From: Nonomuraea montanisoli
Lineage (GTDB): Bacteria; Actinomycetota; Actinomycetes; Streptosporangiales; Streptosporangiaceae
Assembly: GCF_013363975.1 (NCBI RefSeq)
Contig: NZ_JABWGN010000003.1
Location: 62,001-126,000 of the forward strand
Length of the DNA: 64,000 bases
Direction of reading: 5' to 3'
Position 1 is the first letter of the stretch. Each line of letters starts with the position of its first letter. This document shows positions 50,253 to 59,531 of this stretch, piece by piece. The translations under genes and the position numbers were made by a program. The notes beneath the pieces were generated by a model. The model was not told the origin of the DNA, made no database searches, and worked only from the letters and a program-made list of their open reading frames with translations.

Positions 50253-52747
50253 GGCTCTCGGTCGCGGCGGCGGTCGCCTCGTTCTGCGCGGCGATCCTGC
50301 TCTATCCGCTGTTCGAGGGCGGCTCGTGGTTCTGGGGGACGCTGGGCGCGGTGCTCGCGGTCCTCGCCGCGAGCATGCTGAGCGGACGGCTGTCACTGCC
50401 CCTGTGGGCGGCGCCCCCGGTGGGCGCGGTCGCGCTGTGGATCTACCTGACCGCGTCGTTCGCCGCCGGCAAGGCGTGGGCGTGGGTCGTGCCGACCAAG
50501 GCGTCGGTCGTGCACCTGGCCCGGCTGCTGGAGTCAGGCTGGGGCGACATCCAGCGCTTCGCCGCGCCGGTTCCCGCCAACACCGGCATCACGCTGCTCA
50601 CCTGCGGCGGCGTGGGGCTCATCGCGCTGCTGGTGGACCTGCTCGCGGCGCGGATGCGGCGGGCGGCGCTGGCCGGGCTCCCGCTGCTGGCGCTGGCCAC
50701 GGTGCCGGCGACGATCCTGGCGGACCCGATCAGCTGGCCGGCGTTCGTGATCGCCGCGGCCGGTTTCCTCGGCCTGCTCCTGGCCGACGGGCGCGAGCGG
50801 GTGGGCCACTGGGGACGGGCGGTGCTGGTGCGCCGCACCACCCGCGCGGCCGCCCCGCGGCCATCGGGCGCGGCGGCCCGGGGACGGCAGGAGCCGGAGC
50901 GGGTGCGGGAGACCGCCGACACGCGGGGCCTGCGGCTGTCGGGCAAGCGGATCGGCTTCGCCGCGGTGGTGCTGGCCGTGCTGGTGCCGGCCGCGCTGCC
51001 GGTGATGGAGCCGGTGTCGTTCTTCACCTTCGGCGTCGGCGGCAGGGGCCCCGGCGCCGGGAACTCGATCAGCATCGCCAACCCGATCGCGAGCCTGAAG
51101 GGCCAGCTGAACCTGCCCGAGCCGCGCGTCGTGCTCTCGTACACCAACAGCGACGACAAGCCCCGCTACCTGCGCATCTACGCGCTGGACACGTTCGACG
51201 GCGAGCAGTTCGGCATGACCGAGCGCAAGGGCTCGGCGGAGAACCGGACCGACGAAGGTCCGCTCCCGCCCCCGCCGGGCCTGTCCCGGGGCGTGCCGGT
51301 GACGAATGTCGTGACCGACATCCGGATGAGCGACGAGATCGTGAAGCTGTCGTTCCTGCCGTTGCCGTACCCGCCCCGGCAGATCCAGGTGGACGGCGAC
51401 TGGCGGGCCGACGTGAGCACGCTCATGGTCTTCTCCACCCGGGACGAGGCCGCCGGCCTGCAGTACAAGGTGTCGACCAGCGAGCCGGCGCCCACCAGCG
51501 AGCTGCTGAAGTCGCTGCCGCAGTCCCGGCCCGACCTCGACCCCCGCTACCTGAAGGTGCCGGACGACCTGCCCCCGGAGATCCGCGCGCTGGCGGACCG
51601 GGTCACCAAGGGCGCCCGCACCAGCTACGACGCGGCGGTCAAGCTCCAGGAGTTCTTCACCAGGACCGGGAACTTCACCTACACGCTGCAGACGCAGGGC
51701 AGCGGCAACTCGGCGCTGAAGGACTTCCTGCTGCGCAGCCGTGCCGGGTACTGCGAGCAGTTCGCGGCGTCGATGGCGGTGCTGGCCAGGCTGGTGGGCA
51801 TCCCCGCGCGGGTGGCGATCGGCTACACCGGCGGCACGAAGGTCGGCGACCGCTGGACGGTCGGGACGAACGACTCCCACTCCTGGCCCGAGCTGTACTT
51901 CGAGGGCGTGGGCTGGCTGCCGTTCGAGCCGACGCCGACGGGCTCGCTCGGCCAGGGCAGCGCCCGGGTCCCCGCGTACACCGTGCCGCCGCCGGACCAG
52001 CCGGGCGACGGTTCGACGCCGACGCCCGGCGCGACGAGCAGCTCGGCCGACGAGCCGCTGTCGCCGCAGGGCCGCATCAACCCCCGCGAGCTGGACCGCG
52101 AGGCCGCGCTGCAGCCGGTCGGGCTGCCGGCCGAGGAGCCGACGCCCTGGCTCGCCTACACAGGCATCGGGGCGGGCGTGCTCCTGCTGCTCCTGCTGGT
52201 GCCGGCCGCGCTACGGCTGCTCACGCGCGGGCGGCGGCTACGCCGCCTCGACGGCGCGGGACGGACACCGGGCACGCCGTCCGAGCCGGACGGGCCGCAG
52301 GCGCCCCAGGGCGGCTCCGGCACGGGCGTCAGAGCCGTGGCCGGGCGGCGGACGAACGTGGCGGCCGTCTGGGCGGAGCTCGACGACCTGCTGCTGGACT
52401 ACGGGATGGAGCGCGGCACCAGCGAGACGCCGCGCGCGCTGGCGCGCAGGCTGGCCGAGCGGTACGAGTTCGACGCCGACTCGGCGGCGGCCCTGGCGGC
52501 CATCGCGTCGGCGGTGGAGCGGTCGCTGTTCGCCCGCTCACCCGGGGAGATCGGGCCGATGCGGCAGGACCTGCGCGCGGTGCGGCGGGCCCTGGCGGCG
52601 ACGGTGTCGCGGGGGCAGCGGGTGCGGGCCGTGCTGCTGCCGCCCTCGACCCTGCGCCGGATCCGCCGGCTGGGCGAGGGGCTGCTGGACGGCTTCGACC
52701 GGCTGGAGAGCCTGCGGCTGCGCCGGGCGGACCCGAAGGGGTCGTGA
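50249..52747 (+). CDS. Membrane-anchored transglutaminase-like protein (TgpA type)
   Basis: 832 residues. About six helices at the N terminus (through residue 260) lead to an external domain with the transglutaminase core: RAGYCEQFAASMAVLARLVGIPARV with the catalytic Cys, and NDSHSWPELYFEGVGWLPFEPTP with the His. A Pro/Ser linker, another helix near 635-655, and a cytoplasmic DUF4129-like domain (TNVAAVWAELDDLLLDYG) follow. This is the layout of TgpA-like proteins, which form operons with MoxR and DUF58. The reaction on envelope substrates is unknown. ATG 50249 overlaps the DUF58 stop and has gggagg upstream. Confidence 0.92.
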   Translation: MRLSVAAAVASFCAAILLYPLFEGGSWFWGTLGAVLAVLAASMLSGRLSLPLWAAPPVGAVALWIYLTASFAAGKAWAWVVPTKASVVHLARLLESGWGDIQRFAAPVPANTGITLLTCGGVGLIALLVDLLAARMRRAALAGLPLLALATVPATILADPISWPAFVIAAAGFLGLLLADGRERVGHWGRAVLVRRTTRAAAPRPSGAAARGRQEPERVRETADTRGLRLSGKRIGFAAVVLAVLVPAALPVMEPVSFFTFGVGGRGPGAGNSISIANPIASLKGQLNLPEPRVVLSYTNSDDKPRYLRIYALDTFDGEQFGMTERKGSAENRTDEGPLPPPPGLSRGVPVTNVVTDIRMSDEIVKLSFLPLPYPPRQIQVDGDWRADVSTLMVFSTRDEAAGLQYKVSTSEPAPTSELLKSLPQSRPDLDPRYLKVPDDLPPEIRALADRVTKGARTSYDAAVKLQEFFTRTGNFTYTLQTQGSGNSALKDFLLRSRAGYCEQFAASMAVLARLVGIPARVAIGYTGGTKVGDRWTVGTNDSHSWPELYFEGVGWLPFEPTPTGSLGQGSARVPAYTVPPPDQPGDGSTPTPGATSSSADEPLSPQGRINPRELDREAALQPVGLPAEEPTPWLAYTGIGAGVLLLLLLVPAALRLLTRGRRLRRLDGAGRTPGTPSEPDGPQAPQGGSGTGVRAVAGRRTNVAAVWAELDDLLLDYGMERGTSETPRALARRLAERYEFDADSAAALAAIASAVERSLFARSPGEIGPMRQDLRAVRRALAATVSRGQRVRAVLLPPSTLRRIRRLGEGLLDGFDRLESLRLRRADPKGS

Positions 52748-52760
52748 CGGGACACGCGTG

Positions 52761-52901
52761 ATCGTGCGGTCGTTCCTGAAGGGACGGCCGCACGATCGTG
52801 CGGAAGTCGTTGCGAGGGACGGCCGCACGATCGTGCGGAGAGGAGCCCGGGCCGGCGGGTGGCCGTGCGGTCGTTCCTGGGGGATGACCGCACGGTCGTG
52901 C
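52761..52901. repeat. Cluster of palindromic REP-like repeats between convergent genes
   Basis: A stem of 16 bases with G-U pairs (ATCGTGCGGTCGTTCC, 52761-52776, against 52781-52796) is followed by an exact second copy of its 23-base right end (52781-52803 and 52816-52838, both containing the palindrome CCGCACGATCGTGCGG). A third element shares GTGCGGTCGTTCCT (52865-52878) and forms an 8-base hairpin with GACCGCAC (52886-52893). They fill most of the gap between the transglutaminase and DUF3040 genes and may act as terminators. Confidence 0.8.
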
Positions 52902-52916
52902 CGGGAAGGATCCGGG

Positions 52917-53309
52917 TCAGCGCTCGTCGTGACGGCGGCGCCAGCGCTCTTCCATGCGCTCCATGAACGTGCCCCGGCCGCCGCGCCGGGGCTGCTTGCC
53001 CGGGGCCGGAGCGGAACCGGAGGCGGTGTCGACGAAGCCGTTCATGCGCTTCCAGCTCGACAGGCCCCACAGACACGCGGCGAGCATGACCACGAAGCCG
53101 CCGACGCCGAGCGGGATCAGGTTGATCACCACACCGACCATGAGGAGCACGACCCCGAGCGCAAAGCCGATGGAGGCCTTGATCAGGCGGCGCTTGTAGT
53201 GGCTGCGGGGGTCACTGATCCTGACGGTGTTGGCCCACTTCGGATCCTCGGCGTAGAGTGCCTGCTCGATCTGGTCGAGCAAGCGCTGCTCGTGCTCAGA
53301 GAGCGGCAC
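52917..53309 (-). CDS. DUF3040 family small membrane protein
   Basis: 130 residues. The N terminus PLSEHEQRLLDQIEQALYAEDPKWANTVR is diagnostic of actinobacterial DUF3040 proteins. Two helices (about 50-70 and 73-93) follow, and then a basic Arg-rich tail. Function is unknown; the family often lies near the dcw cluster or dinB. The GTG at 53309 is chosen since it has gggagg at the right spacing and begins the family match. It is convergent with the transglutaminase gene, and lies 222 bases downstream of dinB. Confidence 0.9.
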   Translation of the reverse strand: MPLSEHEQRLLDQIEQALYAEDPKWANTVRISDPRSHYKRRLIKASIGFALGVVLLMVGVVINLIPLGVGGFVVMLAACLWGLSSWKRMNGFVDTASGSAPAPGKQPRRGGRGTFMERMEERWRRRHDER

Positions 53310-53531
53310 GGCGCCTCCCAAGGACGGCCCCAGGACGGGGAAGACGGCAACGAACACGGGGTGTCCGGACCTCGCGGTCGGTTATCCCCAGAATACGAGG
53401 CTGTAGACGTAGGCGAAAGCAAACGTCCAACGCAGACCAAACCGGAGGTGACGTCATAGCTCCATTGTGGGTCATCTAGGCACCACTCCCCACACTCCCC
53501 CCGACTCGTGACATCGGCGACGACATCGGCG

Positions 53532-54773
53532 TCATGCTTCCATTTCATCAAGTCTTCCGCGCACAAGCGACGCCGGGAGCACCGCGTCGGGCCCGAACCT
53601 GCGGATCGCCTTGTCCATCGCGCGTTCGGCCTCCCGCCATCCCGTCTCCCGCTCGCCGAGACTGAGCTGCCGCGCCGTCGAGTCGGCGGGCCTGAGGTTC
53701 TCCATCCTGACACCGACGAGGCGAAGGCGCACCCGCTCCAGCCCGGCCGCCTCGAACAGCTCGCAGGCCGTGGCGTAGATCTCCTGGGCGACGTCGGTCG
53801 GCTCCTTGAGGGTGCGCGAGCGGGTGATCGTGGTGAAGTCGGCCCGGCGCAGCTTCACGCTCACCGTGCGGCCCACGTGGCCGCCCGCGCGCATGCGCGC
53901 CGCCACGCGCTCCGACAGGCGCAGCAGCTCGCGCCGGATCACCTCGGGGTCGTCGACGTCGGCGGCGAACGTCTCCTCGTTGCCGATGCTCTTGTCGGGC
54001 GCGTGCGCGGTGACGGGCCGCTCGTCGCGGCCCCAGGCAAGCTCCGCCAGATGGCCGCCCACGGCCTGGCCCAGCTCGCGGCGGAGCGTGGCGGGCGGCA
54101 CCCGGGCCAGGTCGCCGACCGTGCGGATGCCGAGCCGTACGAGGGCCTGCTCGGTGCGCTCGCCGACGCCCCACAGCGCGGAGACGGGCAGCGGGTGGAG
54201 GAACGCCTCCACCTCGCCCTCGGGCACGACGAGCAGGCCGTCGGGCTTGCACTGCTTGGAGGCGAGCTTGGCGACGAACTTGCTGCTCGCCACCCCCACC
54301 GAACAGGTGATGCCGTAGCGCTCGCGCACCTGCGCGCGGATCATCGCGGCGATCGCCGCGGGCGGCCCCAGCCGGCGCCCGGCGCCGCCCACGTCGAGGA
54401 ACGCCTCGTCGGAGGCGATCGGCTCGACCAGCGGGGTGATCGCGTGGAAGATCTCCATGACGCCCCGCGACACCTCGGAGTACTTGCCGTGGCTCGGCGG
54501 AATGATCACGGCCTGCGGGCACACCCGGCGGGCCCGGCTCATGGGCATCGCCGAGTGCACGCCGTAGGCCCTGGCCTCGTAGGTGGCGCTGAGCACCACG
54601 CCGCGGCCGGCGGGCGAGCCGACGATCACCGGCCGGCCGCACAGCTCCGGCCGCTCCAGCAGCTCGACGCTCGCGAAGAAGGCGTCCATGTCGACGTGGA
54701 GGATCGGGCAGCCGCTGTCATCGACCCCGGTCCGCGGAGCGGGGCCGATGCCGGTGATCTGCTTGCGGGACAC
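53532..54773 (-). CDS. dinB: DNA polymerase IV (Y family)
   Basis: 413 residues. DinB copies past damaged bases with low fidelity. The palm motifs ILHVDMDAFFASVELLERPEL and SDEAFLDVGG hold the catalytic acidic residues, GITCSVGVASSKFVAKLASKQCKPDGL is the signature of the fingers and palm, and helix-hairpin-helix (ALVRLGIRTVGDLARVP) and little-finger domains follow. The C-terminal end lacks an obvious beta-clamp motif. It starts at GTG 54773. The gap to the next upstream gene is 57 bases. Confidence 0.95.
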   Translation of the reverse strand: MSRKQITGIGPAPRTGVDDSGCPILHVDMDAFFASVELLERPELCGRPVIVGSPAGRGVVLSATYEARAYGVHSAMPMSRARRVCPQAVIIPPSHGKYSEVSRGVMEIFHAITPLVEPIASDEAFLDVGGAGRRLGPPAAIAAMIRAQVRERYGITCSVGVASSKFVAKLASKQCKPDGLLVVPEGEVEAFLHPLPVSALWGVGERTEQALVRLGIRTVGDLARVPPATLRRELGQAVGGHLAELAWGRDERPVTAHAPDKSIGNEETFAADVDDPEVIRRELLRLSERVAARMRAGGHVGRTVSVKLRRADFTTITRSRTLKEPTDVAQEIYATACELFEAAGLERVRLRLVGVRMENLRPADSTARQLSLGERETGWREAERAMDKAIRRFGPDAVLPASLVRGRLDEMEA

Positions 54774-54830
54774 GTCCTCGATTCTATCCGAACATCTGTA
54801 CGAACGCTCGGGCGGCGCCCGCCCGGCGGG

Positions 54831-55583
54831 TCAGCCGCGGCGGGCGAGGACGTGGAGCTGGGTGGCGATGTCGCGCAGCACGGGATGACCGGTCGCGGCC
54901 TGCTCCAGCGCCACCAGCGCCTCCGCCGCGCCGGGCTCGCCGTCCACCAGCCGGCTGGGCACCAGGTCGGCGAAGACCCGCACGCCGTGCACGGCCCCCA
55001 CCGCGAAACCCGTGACCGCCAGCAGCTCGGACAGCGCCTCGGCGGTGTAGCGGCGCGGGGTCGGGTCGCGGTCGCCCCAGCGGCCCTCGGGGTCGGCCAG
55101 CGCGGCCCGCGCCTCGTCGAAGTGACCGGCCAGCGCGCGGTGCAGAGCCGCCGCGACCGGGTTGGCCGCCAGCACGCTCACCGCACCGCCCCGGCGCAGC
55201 AGCCCCGCGACGGCGGTCATCGCGCCGATCGGGTCGTCGACGTACTCCAGCACGCTGTGACACAGCACCAGGTCGGCGCCGCCGTGGTCGAGCAGGTCGG
55301 CCAGGTCGGCGAGGTCGCCCTGGAGGCCGCGCACGCCGACGCCCTTCTCCTTGGCCCGGCGCTCCAGCGCGGCCAGCGAGTCGGGGCTCGGGTCGACGAC
55401 CGTGACGGTGTGGCCCAGCTCGGCCAGCGGCACGGCGAACCCTCCGGTGCCGCCGCCGGCGTCGACGATGTCGAGCCGCTCGCGCCCGGTGGTCTCGCCC
55501 AGCCGGGCCAGCTCGGCCAGCAGCGCGTCCCAGACGACGGCGGTCCGCACCGCCGGGGGCCTCGTGACGCCTTCAGCTCGCAA
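54831..55583 (-). CDS. Class I SAM-dependent methyltransferase
   Basis: 250 residues from TTG 55583. The SAM-binding motif I is LDIVDAGGGTGGFAVPLAELGH, and motif II is VTVVDPSPDSLAALERRA; DLVLCHSVLEYVDDPIGAM is motif IV. The chosen TTG follows an aaggaggcg site at a distance of 11 bases; an open frame reaches further upstream to 55682 with no better site. The target of methylation is unknown. It lies just before dinB on the same strand and may be cotranscribed. Confidence 0.85.
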   Translation of the reverse strand: MRAEGVTRPPAVRTAVVWDALLAELARLGETTGRERLDIVDAGGGTGGFAVPLAELGHTVTVVDPSPDSLAALERRAKEKGVGVRGLQGDLADLADLLDHGGADLVLCHSVLEYVDDPIGAMTAVAGLLRRGGAVSVLAANPVAAALHRALAGHFDEARAALADPEGRWGDRDPTPRRYTAEALSELLAVTGFAVGAVHGVRVFADLVPSRLVDGEPGAAEALVALEQAATGHPVLRDIATQLHVLARRG

Positions 55584-55740
55584 CCTCGGCTCGCCTCCTT
55601 CTCGCTCCTCCGACGCGCCCCAGCCTACGCCGTCCCGCGCCTCCCACGTGCGGCCACGGGCGCCGCGGACACGGACCGTCACGATGCGGAGGGGTGGAGG
55701 AGAGGATCAGCGGGTGCGCGGCGCGGGCGGACGCCGTGGG

Positions 55741-56577
55741 TCACGACACCCGGGCCGGGCGCAGGGCGCGGACCACGGCGGCGGGGTCGGCGGCGAAGAA
55801 CCGCACGGACGTGACCTCGGCCCGGCCGCCGAGCGGGCGCACGACGGTGACGGGGGCGCTCAGCTCGACGGCCACGTTGGTCTGGGACCCGACCGCGACC
55901 CGCAGCCGCCCGTCCTCCACCGCGACCATGCCCTTCTCGTTGTACGAGCGCGCCACCACGGCCGAGGCGATCAGCTCGCGCGGGACCCGGAGATCGAGGT
56001 ACTCGCCGTACCGGACGCGCAGCTCGTCCTGGCTCACCAGGTGCGGCCGCAACGCGCAGGAGGCGGCCAGGGCCAGGCAGAACACCACGCCGTACGCGTC
56101 GATCAGCAGCACCGGCAGCCGGATCGCGGCGGGCACCCCGAAGGAGACGAGCAGCAGGTCCACCACGACGGTCTCCACGGCCAGCGCGAAGGTGAGGACG
56201 AGCTGGAGCGCCGCCTGCTCCCCCGCGTACGGGGCGGCGACGGCGCCCGGCGGCACCCGGGGACGGCCGCGCCGCGCCACGAACAGGACGAGGGCGGCCA
56301 CGCCCCGCGCCTCCAGCTCCACCAGCCGGCGCACCACCGGCGGCACCAGGGCGTCGACGGTGCCCGACAGCGCGCCCCGCCGGCTCGCGCCCGCCCGGCG
56401 CCCGGCCAGGTACAGCCGGCCGGCGACGACCGCCTCCAGCGCGAGCACCAGCGCGGCGGCCGTCTCCGCGCCCACGAGCACGGGGACCGGCAGCCGGATC
56501 CCCGCCCCGAGCAGCACGGCCATCAGGAACTCGACGGGCAGGACCGCGTAGAGAGCGGCGCGCGCGTACTTCAGCAT
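55741..56577 (-). CDS. Membrane protein of unknown function
   Basis: 278 residues from ATG 56577, which has aggg about eight bases upstream. Hydrophobic stretches near 7-25, 30-50, 120-148 and 150-175 suggest four helices, in two pairs separated by an Arg/Gly-rich cytoplasmic loop. The C-terminal 95 residues are soluble and beta-rich (VAVEDGRLRVAVGSQTNVAVELSAPVTVVRPLGGRAEV). I do not recognise a family. The preceding MerR-type regulator gene ends 55 bases upstream on the same strand, so the two could be linked, with the regulator controlling this membrane protein. Confidence 0.75.
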   Translation of the reverse strand: MLKYARAALYAVLPVEFLMAVLLGAGIRLPVPVLVGAETAAALVLALEAVVAGRLYLAGRRAGASRRGALSGTVDALVPPVVRRLVELEARGVAALVLFVARRGRPRVPPGAVAAPYAGEQAALQLVLTFALAVETVVVDLLLVSFGVPAAIRLPVLLIDAYGVVFCLALAASCALRPHLVSQDELRVRYGEYLDLRVPRELIASAVVARSYNEKGMVAVEDGRLRVAVGSQTNVAVELSAPVTVVRPLGGRAEVTSVRFFAADPAAVVRALRPARVS

Positions 56578-56632
56578 GACCCGGCCCTCATCTCGACGAG
56601 ACCCCCACCACGACGCCCGCACTCCCGGGGCC

Positions 56633-57415
56633 TCAGCATGACGACCGCCCGCGCAGCCGCTCCATGAACAGCCGCAGCACCTCGGCCTGCGCGGGCGTCA
56701 TCTCCCCCGCGAACGTCTCCAGCCACCGGTCGCCGTCCGTCGCGGGCGAGCCGCCCGCCGCCGCGTCATCGCTGTTCCCGATCATCGCCGAGGCCATCGC
56801 GTCCGGGATGTGCCCGGCCAGGTCGGCGGCGAGCCCGGCCACCCGGGGGTCGTCCGGGTGGGCGCCGGCGAGCTCGTCCAGCCGCCGGTAGAGCTCGAGC
56901 CCGCGGGCCAGCATGTCGGGCTCGGTGAGGGGCCGCATCAGCTCGACCACCGCGCTCTCGCCCTCCGGGCCGCCCATGGCGCTCGCCAGCGTCAGCATCT
57001 GGCGGTCCAGCTCGGCGAAGCGCGACCCGTCGAGGGACAGGTCGCGCAGCAGGTCGCTCATGTCGGCCGACATGAGCGCGCCGGCCCCCTCCTCGACGCG
57101 GGCGAGCAACACGGCCAGGCGGGCCCGTCTGGCCGCGATCGCCTCCTGCTCCCTGGCCAGGTCGGCGTCCAGCTCCTGGAGCACCTCGCGCAGGTCGCGG
57201 CCGTCGTCGTCGGCCAGCGCGTCGCGCAGCTCGTCGAGGGAGAGCCCCAACCGCGCGAGCTGCCGGACGCGGGCCAGGGTCACCGCGTCCGCGAGCCGGT
57301 ACTCGCGGTAGCCGTTGGCCTGCCGCGCCGGCTCGGGAAGCAGGCCGATGTGGTGGTAGTGGCGCACGGTCCGGGTGGACACCCCGACCAGCGCGGCGAG
57401 CTCGCCGATCCTCAT
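56633..57415 (-). CDS. MerR-family transcriptional regulator
   Basis: 260 residues from ATG 57415. The N-terminal MerR helix-turn-helix is clear (MRIGELAALVGVSTRTVRHYHHIGLLPEPARQANGYREY), followed by a coiled-coil dimer helix near 75-115. The C-terminal 140 residues are a helical sensor domain that resembles those of TipA-like or multidrug MerR proteins but is not identified; it has few cysteines, so a metal sensor is unlikely. An operator-like inverted repeat lies in its promoter. It is downstream of nusB, and upstream of a membrane protein gene of unknown function. Confidence 0.9.
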   Translation of the reverse strand: MRIGELAALVGVSTRTVRHYHHIGLLPEPARQANGYREYRLADAVTLARVRQLARLGLSLDELRDALADDDGRDLREVLQELDADLAREQEAIAARRARLAVLLARVEEGAGALMSADMSDLLRDLSLDGSRFAELDRQMLTLASAMGGPEGESAVVELMRPLTEPDMLARGLELYRRLDELAGAHPDDPRVAGLAADLAGHIPDAMASAMIGNSDDAAAGGSPATDGDRWLETFAGEMTPAQAEVLRLFMERLRGRSSC

Positions 57416-57427
57416 GCCTCTATGAGA

Positions 57428-57452
57428 CACGTTGACGTCGCGTGAAGGTCAA
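57428..57452 (-). promoter_or_regulatory. Promoter/operator of the MerR gene
   Basis: On the minus strand a TTGACC box (57447-57452) is followed by a repeat CACG-N9-CGTG (57428-57444) centred on GACGTC. The start codon is only 12 bases further, so the transcript would be leaderless or nearly so. A long spacer with a central repeat is the usual MerR-family operator layout and suggests autoregulation. Confidence 0.45.
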
Positions 57453-57469
57453 ATCCACGCGACCGGGCC

Positions 57470-57880
57470 CTACAGGGTCAGGCTGGACTTGAGCTGCTTG
57501 AAGCGGGCCAGCAGCCCGTTGACGAACTGCGGCGACTCGTCCGTGGACAGCTCGCCGGCCAGGTGGACCCACTCGCTGATGACCACGCCCTCGGGCACGT
57601 CGGGCATCCAGAGCAGCTCGTACGTGCCGCCGCGCAGCAGGTTGCGGTCGACCGCGGGCATGCGCTCGAGGGTCCAGCCCTCGGCGTAGGTGGTGATCAG
57701 CTCGTCGATGCGCGCCTGGTGGCGGGCGACGCCCTCGACGAGGGCCGAGGTGTACTCGTTGACCGGCGGCTCCTGCCGCTCCACCCGCTCGGCGAGGATC
57801 TTGAGCGGATCCTCGCCGCGGATCTCCGACTCGAAGAGGATGTCCAGCGCGCGCCTGCGTGCCTTGCCCCGTGCCGACAC
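57470..57880 (-). CDS. nusB: Transcription antitermination factor NusB
   Basis: 136 residues, all-helical. It binds NusE (ribosomal protein S10) and boxA RNA to promote antitermination of rRNA operons. The N terminus ARGKARRRALDILFESEIRGEDP and the ERMPAVDRNLLRGGTYELLWMPDVPEGVVISEWVHLAGELSTDESPQFVNGLL-type end are diagnostic. The GTG at 57880 lies one base after the efp stop, so the two are coupled. The order pepP, efp, nusB is conserved in actinobacteria. Confidence 0.96.
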   Translation of the reverse strand: MSARGKARRRALDILFESEIRGEDPLKILAERVERQEPPVNEYTSALVEGVARHQARIDELITTYAEGWTLERMPAVDRNLLRGGTYELLWMPDVPEGVVISEWVHLAGELSTDESPQFVNGLLARFKQLKSSLTL

Positions 57881-57881
57881 C

Positions 57882-58442
57882 TCAGGCCCGGCCGAGGTAT
57901 TCGCCGCTGCGGGTGTCGACCTTGACCTTCTCGCCGGTGGTGATGAACAGCGGCACCTTGATCTCGGCGCCGGTCTCCAGCGTGGCCGGCTTGGTGCCGC
58001 CGGTGGAGCGGTCGCCCTGCAGGCCGGGCTCGGTGCTGGCGATGGTCAGCTCGGCCGCGGCGGGCAGGTCGACGTAGAGCGCGGCGCCCTCGTTGAAGGC
58101 GACCGTGGCCAGGGTGTTCTCCAGCATGTAGTTGGCAGCGTCGCCGACCGTGCGGGCGGACACGTTGACCATGTCGTAGGTCTCGGTGTCCATGAACACG
58201 AAGTCGTCGCCGTCCCGGTAGGAGTACTGCATCTCGCGCTTGTCGACGTTGGCCACGTCGACCTTCACGCCGGCGTTGAAGGTCTTGTCCACGACCTTGC
58301 CGGACAGGACGTTCTTGAGCTTGGTGCGCACGAACGCACCGCCCTTGCCCGGCTTGACGTGCTGGAACTCCACAACGGCCCACAGCTCTCCGCCGTCGAG
58401 CTTCAGCACCATGCCGTTCTTGAGGTCGTTGGTCGTCGCCAC
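57882..58442 (-). CDS. efp: Translation elongation factor P
   Basis: 186 residues, the usual length. EF-P relieves ribosome stalling at polyproline. Domain I has [43 protein letters not shown] with the Lys at the tip of its loop; domains II and III follow, with [17 protein letters not shown] strands and the [37 protein letters not shown] signature near the end. The GTG at 58442 has gggag about seven bases upstream. Proline-rich proteins encoded in this window (kinases, FtsI, FtsZ linker) would need it. Confidence 0.97.
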   Translation of the reverse strand: MATTNDLKNGMVLKLDGGELWAVVEFQHVKPGKGGAFVRTKLKNVLSGKVVDKTFNAGVKVDVANVDKREMQYSYRDGDDFVFMDTETYDMVNVSARTVGDAANYMLENTLATVAFNEGAALYVDLPAAAELTIASTEPGLQGDRSTGGTKPATLETGAEIKVPLFITTGEKVKVDTRSGEYLGRA

Positions 58443-58467
58443 TCGTTTTCTCCCGCGTGCGGCCGCT

Positions 58468-59517
58468 CTAAAGGACGAGCAGCTCCTTGGTCGTCTTCGT
58501 GAGGAGTTCCGGCTCGCCCTCACGTGTCACGAGGGTGTCCTCGATGCGAACGCCGCCCTGACCGGGCAGGTAGACCCCCGGCTCGACGGTGATCGGAACT
58601 CGATCCTCTAGTCTACCGGTCCGCGACGGGCCCAGGAACGGCTCCTCGTGGATCTCCAGGCCGACGCCGTGGCCCAGGCCGTGCCGGAAGTGGCCGCCGT
58701 GCCCGGCCCGCTCGATGACGGAGCGCGCCGCCGCGTCCACCTCGCGGACGTCGGCGCCGGGGGCGAGCGCCTCGCGGCCGGCGCGCTGGGCGGCGGCGAC
58801 GAGGTCGTACAGCTCGCGCTGCCAGGCGGCGGGCTCGCCGAGGGACACGGTACGGGTCATGTCGGCGTGGTAGCCCTCGTAGACGGCGCCGAAGTCGAGG
58901 GTGACCAGGTCGCCCGCCATGAGCGGCCTGGTGGTGGGGACGTGGTGCGGCACGGAGCCGTTCTCGCCGGCCGCGACGATGGTCTCGAACGAGGGCCGCG
59001 CGGCGCCGAGCTCGACCATGCGCGCCTCCAGGACGCGCGCGACCTCGCGCTCGGTCATCCCGGGCCGGATGGCGCCGCAGACGTCGGCGAACGCCTGGTC
59101 GCTGATGGCGCAGGCGGTGCGCAGCAGCTCCAGCTCGTCCTCGTCCTTGACGGCGCGCAGCCCCTCGACGACCTGCTCCAGGGGGACGAGCGCGTCGCCG
59201 CCCAGGCGGTCGAGCAGCCGCCGGTAGGTGGCGACGCTCATGCTCGCGGCCTCGATGCCCGCGCCCGGCACGGCCAGCGCCCCGGCCGTGTCGACGGCCT
59301 CGACGACCGGCACGTCCAGGGCCTGCGCCCGCTCCACGTACCGGTTGTCGGTGGCCAGCCGCGCCGAGCCGTCGGCCCCCACCAGCACGGCGGCGTTGGA
59401 GCTGTCGAGGCCGGTGAGGTAGCGCACGTTGACGCGGGAGGTGACGAGGAGGGTCTCGACGCCGCGGGCGGGCAGGACCGCGGCCAGCCTGGCCCGCCGC
59501 TCGGAGAGGATCGTCAT
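58468..59517 (-). CDS. pepP: Xaa-Pro aminopeptidase family metallopeptidase
   Basis: 349 residues. An N-terminal creatinase-like domain ([20 protein letters not shown]) is followed by the pita-bread catalytic domain. The metal ligands are the Asp pair in [19 protein letters not shown], the His in [14 protein letters not shown], and the two Glu in [11 protein letters not shown] and VRIEDTLVT. It removes an N-terminal residue before proline. Start ATG 59517 ([19 protein letters not shown]) has no strong ribosome site. It is cotranscribed with efp and nusB, with 25 bases to efp. Confidence 0.93.
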   Translation of the reverse strand: MTILSERRARLAAVLPARGVETLLVTSRVNVRYLTGLDSSNAAVLVGADGSARLATDNRYVERAQALDVPVVEAVDTAGALAVPGAGIEAASMSVATYRRLLDRLGGDALVPLEQVVEGLRAVKDEDELELLRTACAISDQAFADVCGAIRPGMTEREVARVLEARMVELGAARPSFETIVAAGENGSVPHHVPTTRPLMAGDLVTLDFGAVYEGYHADMTRTVSLGEPAAWQRELYDLVAAAQRAGREALAPGADVREVDAAARSVIERAGHGGHFRHGLGHGVGLEIHEEPFLGPSRTGRLEDRVPITVEPGVYLPGQGGVRIEDTLVTREGEPELLTKTTKELLVL

Positions 59518-59531
59518 GGCGTCAATGTACG

